The notes below the pieces were generated by a model that saw only the letters and a list, made by a program, of their open reading frames with translations, was not told the DNA's origin and did not search any database. A stretch of DNA of 64,000 nt from CBDCVD01 sp965224015 (GTDB lineage: Bacteria; Pseudomonadota; Alphaproteobacteria; Rhizobiales; CBDCVD01). The translations under genes were made by a program, and so were the position numbers. Every line of letters starts with the position of its first letter. Position 1 is the first letter of the stretch. Below, one piece after another: positions 8,801 to 16,768 of the stretch. The stretch is taken from the NCBI GenBank assembly GCA_965224015.1, contig OZ245032.1:1860001-1924000 (forward strand). The letters are read 5' to 3'.

Positions 8801-11310
8801 AGACGTTTCCCTGGCGCGCACCGGGTATTTTTGGCCGAGACCAGGTTAACGATATCAACGACCACTTCTGGGGTTGGTTGGATAGAGATGGGCGTTTGAA
8901 CATCTCGGTTGGCGATGCCTATGACGATAATCCAAATACCAGGTCCCACGTGCGCGTCAATGATGGCAGATGGCACCACATCGCCATGACCCGTAATGCG
9001 GTGACAGGGGAAAAGACCATTGCGGTTGACGGTTTCAAAGTCACCACGAAAGGTACGAAGGGCCCCATGAGTGGTGTTACCTACAATATGTTGGGGCAAA
9101 TTGAGGGAGTCCCGGATTTTTTCCGCGGTGTTTTGTCCGATGTGCGTGTCTATAATCGTATCCTTACGGATCAGGAGTTCTCCCGGCTTCGCGCCAAGAG
9201 ACCTGCCGTTCTGGGACAAAGCACGATCGGCCAAGCTGTGTCGTTCAACCCTGCCCTATTGGGTTTGGACGGAACCCGCTACCTTTGGCGGTTCGGCGAC
9301 GGAACCACAAAAACCACAACGTCAAGGAGCCCGATCGCACGCCATACCTACAAGGCCCCTGGTCACTATACGGTCACTGTTCAGGTAACGCTGAGTGGCG
9401 GTGGAACGCAGTTCAAGTCCTACCTGCTACCCATCACACGCCCGTTGACGACTACTACACCAACGAATAGTTCGAATATCGTTGGCGATGCGAACAACGT
9501 ATACAGCGTGAACCGTGATAGTGGTACGGTCACAGCGATTGATGCACAGCGTCTTAGTAACAAATGGGAAGCCAAAGTTGGCGATACGCCGACAACGCTG
9601 GCCTTAGGCCCGTCCAACAGGTTGTGGGTGGCTGTTCAGGGCTCTGATAAACTGGTTGCTCTTGCGCGAGACACGGGTGCAACGCAAGCGACGATCAATC
9701 TTTCTTATGGTAGTCGACCCTATGGTGTTGTAATCAGCCCGGATAGTTCAAAAGGTCTGATAAGCCTGGAAGGATCATCGGAGCTCGTTGTGTTCGATCC
9801 GATATCGGCGACCATTTCCCGGACCCTGTCATTTCCCGCTGGCAGTACCCCTAGAGGGATCGCAGTGACCGGAGATTCCAGTACGGCCTTTGTGACGAGA
9901 TTTAAGTCTCAAAACAGTGGTGGTCAGCTTTACAAAGTGAATTTGTCGACCCTTGCCCCACCGACTACGATTGCATTGCCTGTTGACAGGACAACGGTGG
10001 ACAATGAAGACGCGGCTCGAGGTGTGCCCAACTATCTGAGCCAAGTTGTCATTTCGCCGGATGGTGTGCGTGCAGTGTTACCGTCCAAAAAGGACAATAT
10101 CGTCGGTGGAATGTTCAATGATGGCACTGAGTTGCGCCATGACTCGACCGTCCGTTCGGTTCTCAATCAGGTTCAACTCAGCGATGATAGTGTTCTGACT
10201 GGCGCGCAAATTGATTTTGACGACCGCTCACCAGCACGGGCAGCCGCGTTTACACCTCTTGGCAATTACATCTTCGTCGCCTTGATGGAGAACAATGCGG
10301 TTGCAATCGTCGACGCCTATAGTGGAGCTGTGAAGGGACAAATCAGCGATACAGGCATCACGCCGGATGGTTTGTACCTGGATGCGCGCCGCAGTAAGCT
10401 GTTTACGAACAGCTTTTTGGGGCGTAGCGTCTCCGCGCATGATGTCTCTGGTATCTTAAGATCTTCGGTTTCAGTAGCAAAGCTGGCAGGAAGAGTACAA
10501 ACTGTTCAGAATGAGCCGCTGACACAAAATGTTCTGGCTGGCAAGAAGATCTTCTACAATGCCGCGGATGTACGTATGAGCCGTGACAACTATATGTCCT
10601 GCGCAAGTTGTCACGCAGATGGTGGTGAAGATGGGATGGTGTGGGACTTCACCCAACGGGGCGAAGGTTTGCGTCGGACGATCTCGCTTGAGGGGCGTCG
10701 TGGTACGGGTCACGGAAAATTGCACTGGAGTGCCAACTTCGATGAAGTCCAGGACTTTGAGAACGATATCCGGGCCTTTTTTGGTGGTACCGGCTTTATG
10801 ACTGATGATGATTTTGCCGCGACGCGCGATCCTTTGGGGGTTGATAAGAAGGAAGGACTCAGCACGGAACTGGATCGCTTAAGCGACTATCTTACCTCCC
10901 TGAACAAATTTCCAAAAAGTGCAGCGCTTAACGCGCAAGGGTGCCCGACAGCAAATGCCATTGCCGGGCGCGCAGTTTTCCAAAAAGAAAATTGTGCCTC
11001 CTGTCACTCCGGCGACACCCGGCAGGATGGTCTGCGGCATGACGTGGTCACGATCACTGATGCATCCGGCAAGGGCAATGGCCAATCTCTCACGGATGTA
11101 GGAATTGACACGCCGACGCTCCTGGGGCTGTGGCACAAACGCCCCTATCGCCATAATGGGTCAGCAGCGACCCTCAGCGATGTATTCGCCGGCAAAGGGG
11201 TTCATGCAGACGTTAAGGATGAAGATCGCGCCAACCTGGTAGCGTATCTCAACTCTCTGGATGGACGCAATAATTCATGTACATCAGCACCAGCCAGTCC
11301 AGGCTCTTGA
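5842..11310 (+). CDS. Very large secreted multidomain protein: Ig-like, triple LamG, PKD, beta-propeller, di-haem cytochrome c
   Basis: This 1822-residue protein begins with a signal peptide (about residues 1-22, ending ALAKS). In order it has: LVIVD-like repeats suggesting a propeller (about 45-395); an SbsA-type Ig-like domain (about 399-503); three LamG/concanavalin-like domains of about 200 residues each (512-708, 716-912, 918-1115); a PKD domain with WRFGDGT (about 1120-1203); a YVTN-type beta-propeller (about 1212-1543); and a C-terminal cytochrome c region. The haem motifs are CASCH at 1587-1591 and CASCH at 1718-1722. The HNGSAATLSDVF stretch resembles MauG/cytochrome c peroxidase proteins. 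It should be exported by Sec and matured by periplasmic cytochrome c assembly. LamG and PKD domains usually bind carbohydrate or protein, so this may be a surface-bound redox enzyme. A good terminator follows. The substrate is unknown. Confidence 0.85.
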   Translation: MRFTILIKLIATFAMLTSQALAKSSSPSNKSHPINGPGLGNIAYETREVFEPISRIQKAPQGDVPKGRPNRKAFGQNVGIMLNGYFVTLFAPDGGAGPGGWLVYDISNPRDITLVRKIYEPEGITSKFRESHSIGVSTIDGIDYVAVQTIEGLEFWDFTDVNNIRPVSNIRLPKVNGGDYSQVAWQLWWQAPYVYVTGGDAGVFIVDASDPKNPVLANRGLGKTNPVPPSELGGFRVGPIFTLGNQMMVSSMESRSGMSMLDISDPLNPIVVGNLPFAAALYYATCFDGAKIYTATRNSNPLEAYDVTNPTSFVRDTARKVVTNSLYCATQDHFLFEGAQTKIHKLDVSNPARYTEVGSGTLSVPNPDHGQVAVFGNLVFVGNDHGTGSGFIPHQAEPDNTPPTVKRVSPAEGAANQAVTSRIGVALSDSILPESVNVTSFVVRPQGGKAIAGFYSVQLGMVNFGPEVNLLPNTTYEVVLKKDGLQDYAGNGLAAQKTWTFTTGSNDGKTVNSWSLSGNLKDTVGRNNGTEATGDVYAEGGLNFAGRAEGVQLKSTNTAVALGGSATLSLHMKTNQKTTSTVPSQAPGIFGRNPTGGAGGVFWGWLDSNGHLNFSVGAASSSNLVTRSASPVNDNQWHHVVMTRDATTGARALYIDGNKTSTTGMAGILGQNNLFKTLGRIEGSPELYQGLLSRVRVFNHYMPDSDVAVLVKEESLTFHWPLSTNLVDKVRENNGVASNKDVFTEGGLDTTGRTSAVTLARTDIAWVLGGTSSVSLFLKTTQTTSGDVPWRAPGIFGRDRGKSDDDIFWGWINNTGHLKFTVGNAKSVTSPERINDGIWHHAVMTRDATTGLQKMYVDGVQRTRAGPKGIRGQKVPFKLLGQIEGNPERFLGHLSDIKVFNRVLEDDDVTALSQTPPINHWALNQNLLDQAGGNNGRQGSADDYEDGGLNFAARSGGVELTDKSLSSILGGTASVSLFMRTTQTTQETFPWRAPGIFGRDQVNDINDHFWGWLDRDGRLNISVGDAYDDNPNTRSHVRVNDGRWHHIAMTRNAVTGEKTIAVDGFKVTTKGTKGPMSGVTYNMLGQIEGVPDFFRGVLSDVRVYNRILTDQEFSRLRAKRPAVLGQSTIGQAVSFNPALLGLDGTRYLWRFGDGTTKTTTSRSPIARHTYKAPGHYTVTVQVTLSGGGTQFKSYLLPITRPLTTTTPTNSSNIVGDANNVYSVNRDSGTVTAIDAQRLSNKWEAKVGDTPTTLALGPSNRLWVAVQGSDKLVALARDTGATQATINLSYGSRPYGVVISPDSSKGLISLEGSSELVVFDPISATISRTLSFPAGSTPRGIAVTGDSSTAFVTRFKSQNSGGQLYKVNLSTLAPPTTIALPVDRTTVDNEDAARGVPNYLSQVVISPDGVRAVLPSKKDNIVGGMFNDGTELRHDSTVRSVLNQVQLSDDSVLTGAQIDFDDRSPARAAAFTPLGNYIFVALMENNAVAIVDAYSGAVKGQISDTGITPDGLYLDARRSKLFTNSFLGRSVSAHDVSGILRSSVSVAKLAGRVQTVQNEPLTQNVLAGKKIFYNAADVRMSRDNYMSCASCHADGGEDGMVWDFTQRGEGLRRTISLEGRRGTGHGKLHWSANFDEVQDFENDIRAFFGGTGFMTDDDFAATRDPLGVDKKEGLSTELDRLSDYLTSLNKFPKSAALNAQGCPTANAIAGRAVFQKENCASCHSGDTRQDGLRHDVVTITDASGKGNGQSLTDVGIDTPTLLGLWHKRPYRHNGSAATLSDVFAGKGVHADVKDEDRANLVAYLNSLDGRNNSCTSAPASPGS

Positions 11311-11335
11311 CCTGACGGGCACCATAGAGGCAACA

Positions 11336-11366
11336 AACCGGGCAAGGAAAGTCCTTGCCCGGTTTT
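11336..11366 (+). terminator. Rho-independent terminator after the large secreted protein gene
   Basis: ACCGGGCAAGG, a short loop, then CCTTGCCCGGTTTT forms an 11-bp GC-rich hairpin followed by T residues, 26 bases after the stop codon. Confidence 0.85.
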
Positions 11367-11386
11367 GCATTGATGCCAGGGGGCCT

Positions 11387-11797
11387 AGATCAGCATGGGG
11401 TTAGCTGTACCCATTTTGCCAGCGGTAAAGCTAACGCCATAAAGCTGATCGCCCTCTAATCCATAGCAAAATGCGAGAAAAATACGGCAATGCCCATGCA
11501 TTTAACTAAACGCATTTTGCTCAAGATCAGCATGGGGTTAGCTGTACCCATTTTGCCAGGGGTACAGCGAAACCCATAAAGCTGATCGCCCTCTAATCCA
11601 TAGCAAAATGCGAGAAAAATACGGCAATGCCCATGCATTCAACTAAACGCATTTTGCTCAAGATCAGCATGGGGTTAGCTGTACCCATTTTGCCAGCGGT
11701 AAAGCTAACGCCATAAAGCTGATCGCCCTCTAATCCATAGCAAAATGCGAGAAAAATACGGCAATGCCCATGCATTCAACTAAACGCATTTTGCTAT
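11387..11797 (-). repeat. Repeat A, three tandem 137-bp units
   Basis: Three head-to-tail A elements start at 11387, 11524 and 11661, each 137 bp. Each starts AGATCAGCATGGGGTTAGCTG and ends with the CGCATTTTGCT arm. Units are nearly identical; the middle one differs around ccaggggtacagcgaa. Single A copies elsewhere are 138-141 bp because the terminal CTATAG is kept; here it is shortened to CTCA at the two internal junctions. The array lies just upstream of the sugar ABC transporter operon. Confidence 0.9.
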
Positions 11798-11813
11798 GGA
11801 GCGTTCATGTCTT

Positions 11814-11833
11814 ATACCAAGGGCCTTTGGTAT
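11814..11833. repeat. Minimal repeat B palindrome
   Basis: ATACCAAGGGCCTTTGGTAT consists of the two ends of repeat B with almost nothing between them. It is flanked by TTA on both sides when the core is taken as TACC...GGTA. It looks like an internally deleted or remnant copy. Confidence 0.65.
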
Positions 11834-11849
11834 TAACAGACGTGCGCAG

Positions 11850-11943
11850 TTGACAACTCACGCCGGTAGTCTACAGCAAAAATTTTCTCTTGACGGGCCT
11901 AAGCCTGGTCGCGTACCGTGCACTATGAAAGAAATTGCATAGT
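11850..11943 (+). promoter_or_regulatory. Candidate promoter and operator region of the sugar ABC operon
   Basis: A perfect TTGACA lies at 11850-11855 with TACAGC 16 bases downstream (11872). Further on, ACTATG (11922-11927) and CATAGT (11938-11943) form an inverted repeat with 10-base spacing. This could be an operator for the SorC-type regulator encoded at the end of the cluster. All of this is motif-level inference. Confidence 0.25.
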
Positions 11944-12013
11944 ATGGTATTTTTTTCACGCTGGCAAAATTGCCCTATAACCAAGTCAAATAGCAACCAT
12001 CAGGAGGACGACT

Positions 12014-13030
12014 ATGAGGACTTTTTCAGCATTTGCCGTGGCGGGTGTGATGGCAACCGGTTCACTTGTTTTGTCTGGTACACCAGCAAGTGCAAAAGGA
12101 ATTATGTGTGAGCCTGGCGAAACCTATGTCATGAACGTGATGGTTTCCGGCCACCCCTATTGGGTACCTGTTTATCAAGGGTTCAAGCAGGCAGCCGCGG
12201 CTTTTGGGTGTGAGACGGTTTTCTCCGGGACGCCGGACTACGACATTGCCAAACAGATAGCTTCCTTCGAGCAGGACCTGATCAAAAGCCCGGCGGGCAT
12301 CCTGCTGCACCCGATGCAGTCCGACCCGTTCATTGCGCCGATCAACGCGGCGATTGCCAATGGTACGGAGATCGTGACGTTCGCAGCGGATTCGCCGAAT
12401 TCCGAACGCACATCCTACATTACGTCAGACAATCTGGCCGAAGCCAAGTTCGCGGCCGAGGAGATTGTCAAGCAAGTCGGAGACAGTGTCGAATATGCGG
12501 TTCTGGAGAACCCAGGACAGTCAAATCACGACTTGCGGGTCACTGCTTTGATCGACTACATGGGAGCCAACTATCCTAACATGAAACTGGTAGGTCGCCA
12601 GGCGAGCAATCAGGACAGCAACGCGGCCAACCGTGCAACGGCTTCGATGCTGCAAGCCAATCCAAATCTGGCAGCCTTGTGGATCCCGGAAGCCGGCTCA
12701 GCAGAAGGGGCTGTTGCCGCAAAGCTGGAAGCAAAGTCAGATGTTCTCATCATACACGCAGACGTGACACCAACAACCCTCGAGCACATCAAAGCCGGCA
12801 ACATCCACATGTCGCTTAACCCAAACCAGGGGGTCCAGGGATTTATGGGTTTCGTAGCCTTGCACCTGGCCAATCGATCCGAAATTTTTGATCCCTTCAA
12901 TGATTGGAAGACATCGGGGTTCAACCCTGTGCAAATTCCGTTCATGGACAATGGCTTTGCTGTTATCACAAAAGAAAACACGGAAAGCTTTGATCTGAAC
13001 AAATATATGCAAGGGCGCGACCCGAGCTAG
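12014..13030 (+). CDS. Sugar ABC transporter, periplasmic substrate-binding protein
   Basis: This 338-residue protein of the ribose/galactose-binding class (Peripla_BP_4 type) has a signal peptide ending near TPASAKG (about residue 28). The mature protein carries the usual two-lobe pattern, including MVSGHPYWVPVYQGFKQAA, GILLHPMQSDP and LNPNQGVQGFMG. It captures a sugar or related small molecule in the periplasm and delivers it to the ATPase and permease encoded next. AGGAGG lies 7 bases before the ATG. The family also includes the AI-2 receptor LsrB and the erythritol receptor. The ligand cannot be deduced from the sequence. Confidence 0.9.
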   Translation: MRTFSAFAVAGVMATGSLVLSGTPASAKGIMCEPGETYVMNVMVSGHPYWVPVYQGFKQAAAAFGCETVFSGTPDYDIAKQIASFEQDLIKSPAGILLHPMQSDPFIAPINAAIANGTEIVTFAADSPNSERTSYITSDNLAEAKFAAEEIVKQVGDSVEYAVLENPGQSNHDLRVTALIDYMGANYPNMKLVGRQASNQDSNAANRATASMLQANPNLAALWIPEAGSAEGAVAAKLEAKSDVLIIHADVTPTTLEHIKAGNIHMSLNPNQGVQGFMGFVALHLANRSEIFDPFNDWKTSGFNPVQIPFMDNGFAVITKENTESFDLNKYMQGRDPS

Positions 13031-13042
13031 GGCCCGCGCTTC

Positions 13043-13152
13043 CGGCCAATGTTTGGCCAACACTTGGCCAACATCTGGCCAACATCTGGCATAAGAAGTT
13101 CCTCCCTGATGCGGGGCGCTCTTGAACTGTGTTTGCAGCTGGAACGCCCCGC
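13043..13152 (+). promoter_or_regulatory. 11-bp tandem repeats and a hairpin between binding-protein and ATPase genes
   Basis: Four 11-bp units of TGGCCAACATC type run from 13043 to 13090. Then GCGGGGCG (13111-13118) pairs with CGCCCCGC (13145-13152). The hairpin lacks a T-run, so it is more likely an mRNA-stabilising or partial-attenuation structure. Such structures often raise binding-protein expression over that of the downstream transporter genes. Confidence 0.5.
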
Positions 13153-13179
13153 AAAACTCCTGCCCTGTTGATTCTCGCG

Positions 13180-14688
13180 ATGCTGCCTATTCTGGAAATA
13201 TCCGATCTACACAAAGCTTTCGGGCCGGTTAGAGCCCTGTCGGGTGTTGATTTCGAACTGCGCACCGGTGAAGTGCACGCCATTGTCGGTGAGAATGGTG
13301 CCGGGAAGTCCACGTTAATGAATATCATTGACGGCATCCTCCAGCCGGATTCCGGGGACATCCTGCTGGAGGGGAAAAAAGTGACGATAGGCTCGCCGTC
13401 GGTCGCGCAACAGATGGGTATCGGATTTGTGCATCAGGAGATTGCGCTATGTCCTGATGTGTCGGTCGCTGAAAACATCTTTATGGCGTCAACCAACGCA
13501 AGCCGTTCCATATTGATGGACTATACCGGACTTCAAGCCAAAGCGAAGGAGGTCCTCTCTCAACTGACAGATATCCATCCTTCGGAGATTGTGGGTGATT
13601 TACCGATTTCGAAACAGCAGCTTGTTGAAATCGCCAAGGCTCTGACGCTTGATTGCCGTATTCTCATTCTGGATGAGCCGACGGCTGCATTGACTGAAAC
13701 AGAAGCACAGGTTCTTTTTCAGATTATGCGGCAACTGTCCGCGCGCGGCATATCAATCATTTATATCTCTCACAGGATGGTCGAAATCTTTGAGAGTTGT
13801 GACCGCGTCACGGTTCTGCGGGACGGCAAATATGTTTGCACCCATAACACAGGCGACATTAGCGCCGATGATATTGTGAGCGCTATGGTCGGGCGGGTCA
13901 TCGAAAATCTTTATCCGGCAAAGCAAACGAGCGAAGAAAAAAGCGAAGACGTGATCTTTCGCGCGCAAAACCTGTCGGAAAGCCGCAGATTTCGGGACAT
14001 TTCCTTCGACCTTTACAAGGGTGAGATATTAGGCATCTCAGGTTTGATCGGGGCGGGAAAAAGCGAGATCGCTAAGGGGATCTGCCGTATCGAAGGCCAG
14101 GTGACCGGAGATATTGAGCTCAATGGATCCCCACTGAATATATCAAATTACAGCCAAAGCATTGCCAATGGCGTTGTTTACCTTTCCGAGGACCGCAAGG
14201 GTCACGGCGTTTTTCTGGACATGGCTGTCGATGAGAACATTTCGGCTTTGAACCTGCGCCAGATAGCCACTCGGTTGGGCCTGATCAGGCGCAAAGCCGA
14301 ACAGGAGCAGGCCGCACGGCTAGGCAGCCGGCTAAACCTGAAATACGGCGCTTTGAACCACCCGGTTTCGTCTCTGTCGGGGGGCAATCAGCAAAAGGTC
14401 GCACTGGCCAAAATGTTATCTGTGGCACCGCGGCTTATTTTTCTCGACGAACCCACACGCGGTGTCGATGTGGGAGCGAAAGCCGAGATCCACAGGATAC
14501 TTCGCGATCTTGCGCGCAGTGGCGTCGGAATTGTCATGATTTCCTCTGAACTTCCAGAGCTTATCGGGCTTTGTGACCGCGTCCTTGTCATCCGTGAAGG
14601 AGAGATCAGTGGCGAAGTCACAGGCGACGCCATGACAGAAGAAAATATGATGCGTCTGGCGTCGGTCACAGAGCCGGTTCAAGCATAG
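13180..14688 (+). CDS. Sugar ABC transporter, duplicated ATP-binding protein (RbsA/MglA type)
   Basis: This 502-residue protein has two fused ABC ATPase domains. The N-terminal Walker A is GENGAGKST, with ILDEPTAAL as Walker B. The C-terminal half has a GLIGAGKSE P-loop variant, the LSGGNQQKV signature and LDEPTRGVD. Such duplicated ATPases power import of pentoses, hexoses, polyols or AI-2. I prefer ATG 13180 (MLPILEISDLHKAFG) because the additional 17 codons to 13129 cover part of the intergenic hairpin and do not resemble the family. It is followed within 12 bases by the permease gene. Confidence 0.92.
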   Translation: MLPILEISDLHKAFGPVRALSGVDFELRTGEVHAIVGENGAGKSTLMNIIDGILQPDSGDILLEGKKVTIGSPSVAQQMGIGFVHQEIALCPDVSVAENIFMASTNASRSILMDYTGLQAKAKEVLSQLTDIHPSEIVGDLPISKQQLVEIAKALTLDCRILILDEPTAALTETEAQVLFQIMRQLSARGISIIYISHRMVEIFESCDRVTVLRDGKYVCTHNTGDISADDIVSAMVGRVIENLYPAKQTSEEKSEDVIFRAQNLSESRRFRDISFDLYKGEILGISGLIGAGKSEIAKGICRIEGQVTGDIELNGSPLNISNYSQSIANGVVYLSEDRKGHGVFLDMAVDENISALNLRQIATRLGLIRRKAEQEQAARLGSRLNLKYGALNHPVSSLSGGNQQKVALAKMLSVAPRLIFLDEPTRGVDVGAKAEIHRILRDLARSGVGIVMISSELPELIGLCDRVLVIREGEISGEVTGDAMTEENMMRLASVTEPVQA

Positions 14689-14699
14689 AGACCAGAAAA

Positions 14700-15704
14700 A
14701 TGACAAAAACATCAACCGCGGGCATTCTTTCAACAAACAGGGGCAACAAAGGTTCTGCGTTTAAACGCTTTCTGAGGATGCGCGAATTCGGTTTGATCCT
14801 CATCATCCTCGCCCTGTTTATCGTTATGTCGTTCGCTTCGCCTTATTTTTTAACCTGGGCGAACATGCGGGCCATGTCGATGGCTTTTGCTGTTGACGGC
14901 ATTCTTGTGGTCGGCATGACAATTCTTCTGATCTCGGGGGGGATCGATCTTTCAGTCGGTTCGGTAACCGCTCTTGCGATGGTGATAGCCGGCTGGCTGT
15001 TTCTCAATGCAGGTATCGATCCGTGGACTGCCTCGCTGATCTCGATTGCCGCCTGTACCGGCATTGGTGCGGTGATGGGATTCTTTGTGACCCGTGTGGG
15101 TTTACATCATTTTATTGTCTCGCTGGCTGTGATGGTGATCGCCCGAGGCCTTTGTCTTCTTGGTACTGGCGGGCGACCTCTGGGCCTATACACGCTGCCC
15201 CCTGAATTCAAATTCATCGGGCAGGGGACAATTGGACCCATCCCTGTGGTCATTGTCATATTCCTGATTTTTGTGATTACCTTCGATTTCATGCTGCGGC
15301 GCACGACGATGTTTCGCAAAGTGTTTTACACCGGCAGCAATGAAAAAGCGGCGGCTTATTCCGGCATTAAAACAAAACGAGTGATCTTTCTGACCACCAC
15401 ATTGTGTTCCGCGCTTTGTGGGATTGCCGGGATCATTTATATGGCGCGCTTTGGCTCTGCCCAACCCACCTTTGGATTGGGTCTTGAGCTTACAATTATT
15501 GCCGCGGCGGTGATCGGGGGGGCGAGTCTGAGTGGCGGATCCGGCTCTATTCTTGGCGCGATCCTTGGGGTCATATTGTTGTCGCTGGTTTCAAGTTCGC
15601 TCGCGCTTTTGGATGTCTCGGTCTACTGGCAAGACATTATCCGTGGCTCCATCCTTTTGGCCGCGGTCACCATTGATCACTATCTGAGCAAGCGTCGACG
15701 TTAA
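14700..15704 (+). CDS. Sugar ABC transporter permease (RbsC type)
   Basis: This 334-residue integral membrane protein has about 8-10 hydrophobic helices and the family hallmark GGIDLSVGSV near residue 80. AAVIGGASLSGGSGSI appears near the C-terminal end. It forms the inner-membrane channel, presumably as a homodimer, since only one permease gene is present (lsr loci usually have two). It sits directly downstream of the ATPase gene and upstream of the aldo/keto reductase gene. Confidence 0.92.
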   Translation: MTKTSTAGILSTNRGNKGSAFKRFLRMREFGLILIILALFIVMSFASPYFLTWANMRAMSMAFAVDGILVVGMTILLISGGIDLSVGSVTALAMVIAGWLFLNAGIDPWTASLISIAACTGIGAVMGFFVTRVGLHHFIVSLAVMVIARGLCLLGTGGRPLGLYTLPPEFKFIGQGTIGPIPVVIVIFLIFVITFDFMLRRTTMFRKVFYTGSNEKAAAYSGIKTKRVIFLTTTLCSALCGIAGIIYMARFGSAQPTFGLGLELTIIAAAVIGGASLSGGSGSILGAILGVILLSLVSSSLALLDVSVYWQDIIRGSILLAAVTIDHYLSKRRR

Positions 15705-15750
15705 GGGGCAGGTGATATTGTGCCTCGGTTTTACTGTGAAAGGGAAGGAT

Positions 15751-16743
15751 ATGTCAAAAATGCAAACGCGTGAAATCGGACGTTCCGGCATCGAGGCTTC
15801 CGTTGTCGGACTGGGAACCTGGGCTATTGGAGGTTGGATGTGGGGCGGCACGGATGAAGCCAAATCGATTGCCGCGATTCAATCGTCTATAGACGCCGGT
15901 GTTACTCTTATTGATACCGCTCCTGCTTATGGCCAGGGCGTGGCCGAGGAAATCGTTGGAAAGGCTTTGAAAGGCCGTCGCGACAATGTCGTTTTGGCAA
16001 CAAAATGCGGGTTGGTCTGGCATACAAACAAAGGCAACCATTTCTTTGATTATGACGGCAAACCGGTCCATCGGTACCTGGGCAAGGATTCAATCATTTA
16101 TGAGGTTGAGCAAAGCCTTGCGCGCCTAAAGACGGATTACATCGATCACTACATCACACATTGGCAGGATCCAACGACCCCCATCCCTGAAACCATGGAA
16201 GCGCTCGAGCAGCTCAAAGCACAGGGCAAAATCCGCTCCATCGGGGCCAGCAATGCGTCCGCTGATGATATCAGAGCGTATCTGGCAGCCGGGACCCTTG
16301 ATGCCGTGCAGGAAGAATACAGCATGGTGAAACGAGATCTGGAAAACGAGATGGTGCCGCTTTGTCAGGAAAATCACGTTTCGATTTTAAGCTATTCATC
16401 TCTCGCTCTTGGGCTGTTGTCCGGCGCTATAGGGCCAGATCGTGTGTTTTCGGGGGATGACCTGCGCAAGGACAACCCACGCTTTTCCATGGCGAACCGG
16501 GAAAAGGTCTCGCGTCTCATGGAGTCTATTGCGCCTATCGCGCAAACCCATAACGCAACGAAGGTTCAAACCGTAATTGCCTGGACGTTAAGTCAACCTG
16601 GCATCACGTTCTCACTTTGTGGTGCGCGAGATGTTCGGCAGGCGGAAGAAAATGCGGCGGCCGGGCGCATGCGACTGTCCAGGGAGGACGTTGACGCAAT
16701 TTCAAAAGCGATTGCCGAACACCTAGTCGACCTTGATGGTTAG
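15751..16743 (+). CDS. Aldo/keto reductase
   Basis: This 330-residue TIM-barrel NAD(P)H oxidoreductase shows the catalytic tetrad in context: Asp and Tyr in DTAPAYG, Lys in LATKCG, His in YITHWQDP. The start ATG at 15751 follows GGGAAGG; the longer frame from 15712 lacks support. It probably interconverts a sugar or sugar alcohol with its carbonyl form in the cytoplasm. In this operon it might make the first oxidation or reduction of the imported substrate. The specific substrate is unknown. Confidence 0.88.
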   Translation: MSKMQTREIGRSGIEASVVGLGTWAIGGWMWGGTDEAKSIAAIQSSIDAGVTLIDTAPAYGQGVAEEIVGKALKGRRDNVVLATKCGLVWHTNKGNHFFDYDGKPVHRYLGKDSIIYEVEQSLARLKTDYIDHYITHWQDPTTPIPETMEALEQLKAQGKIRSIGASNASADDIRAYLAAGTLDAVQEEYSMVKRDLENEMVPLCQENHVSILSYSSLALGLLSGAIGPDRVFSGDDLRKDNPRFSMANREKVSRLMESIAPIAQTHNATKVQTVIAWTLSQPGITFSLCGARDVRQAEENAAAGRMRLSREDVDAISKAIAEHLVDLDG

Positions 16744-16768
16744 GGACTGTTTTGACGAAGGTAGCTGC

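Noticed and set aside
11387..11797. Two nearly identical 60-codon frames inside the array (11456-11638 and 11593-11775, minus strand)
   Set aside because: They are by-products of the 137-bp repeat period and have no ribosome-binding site.
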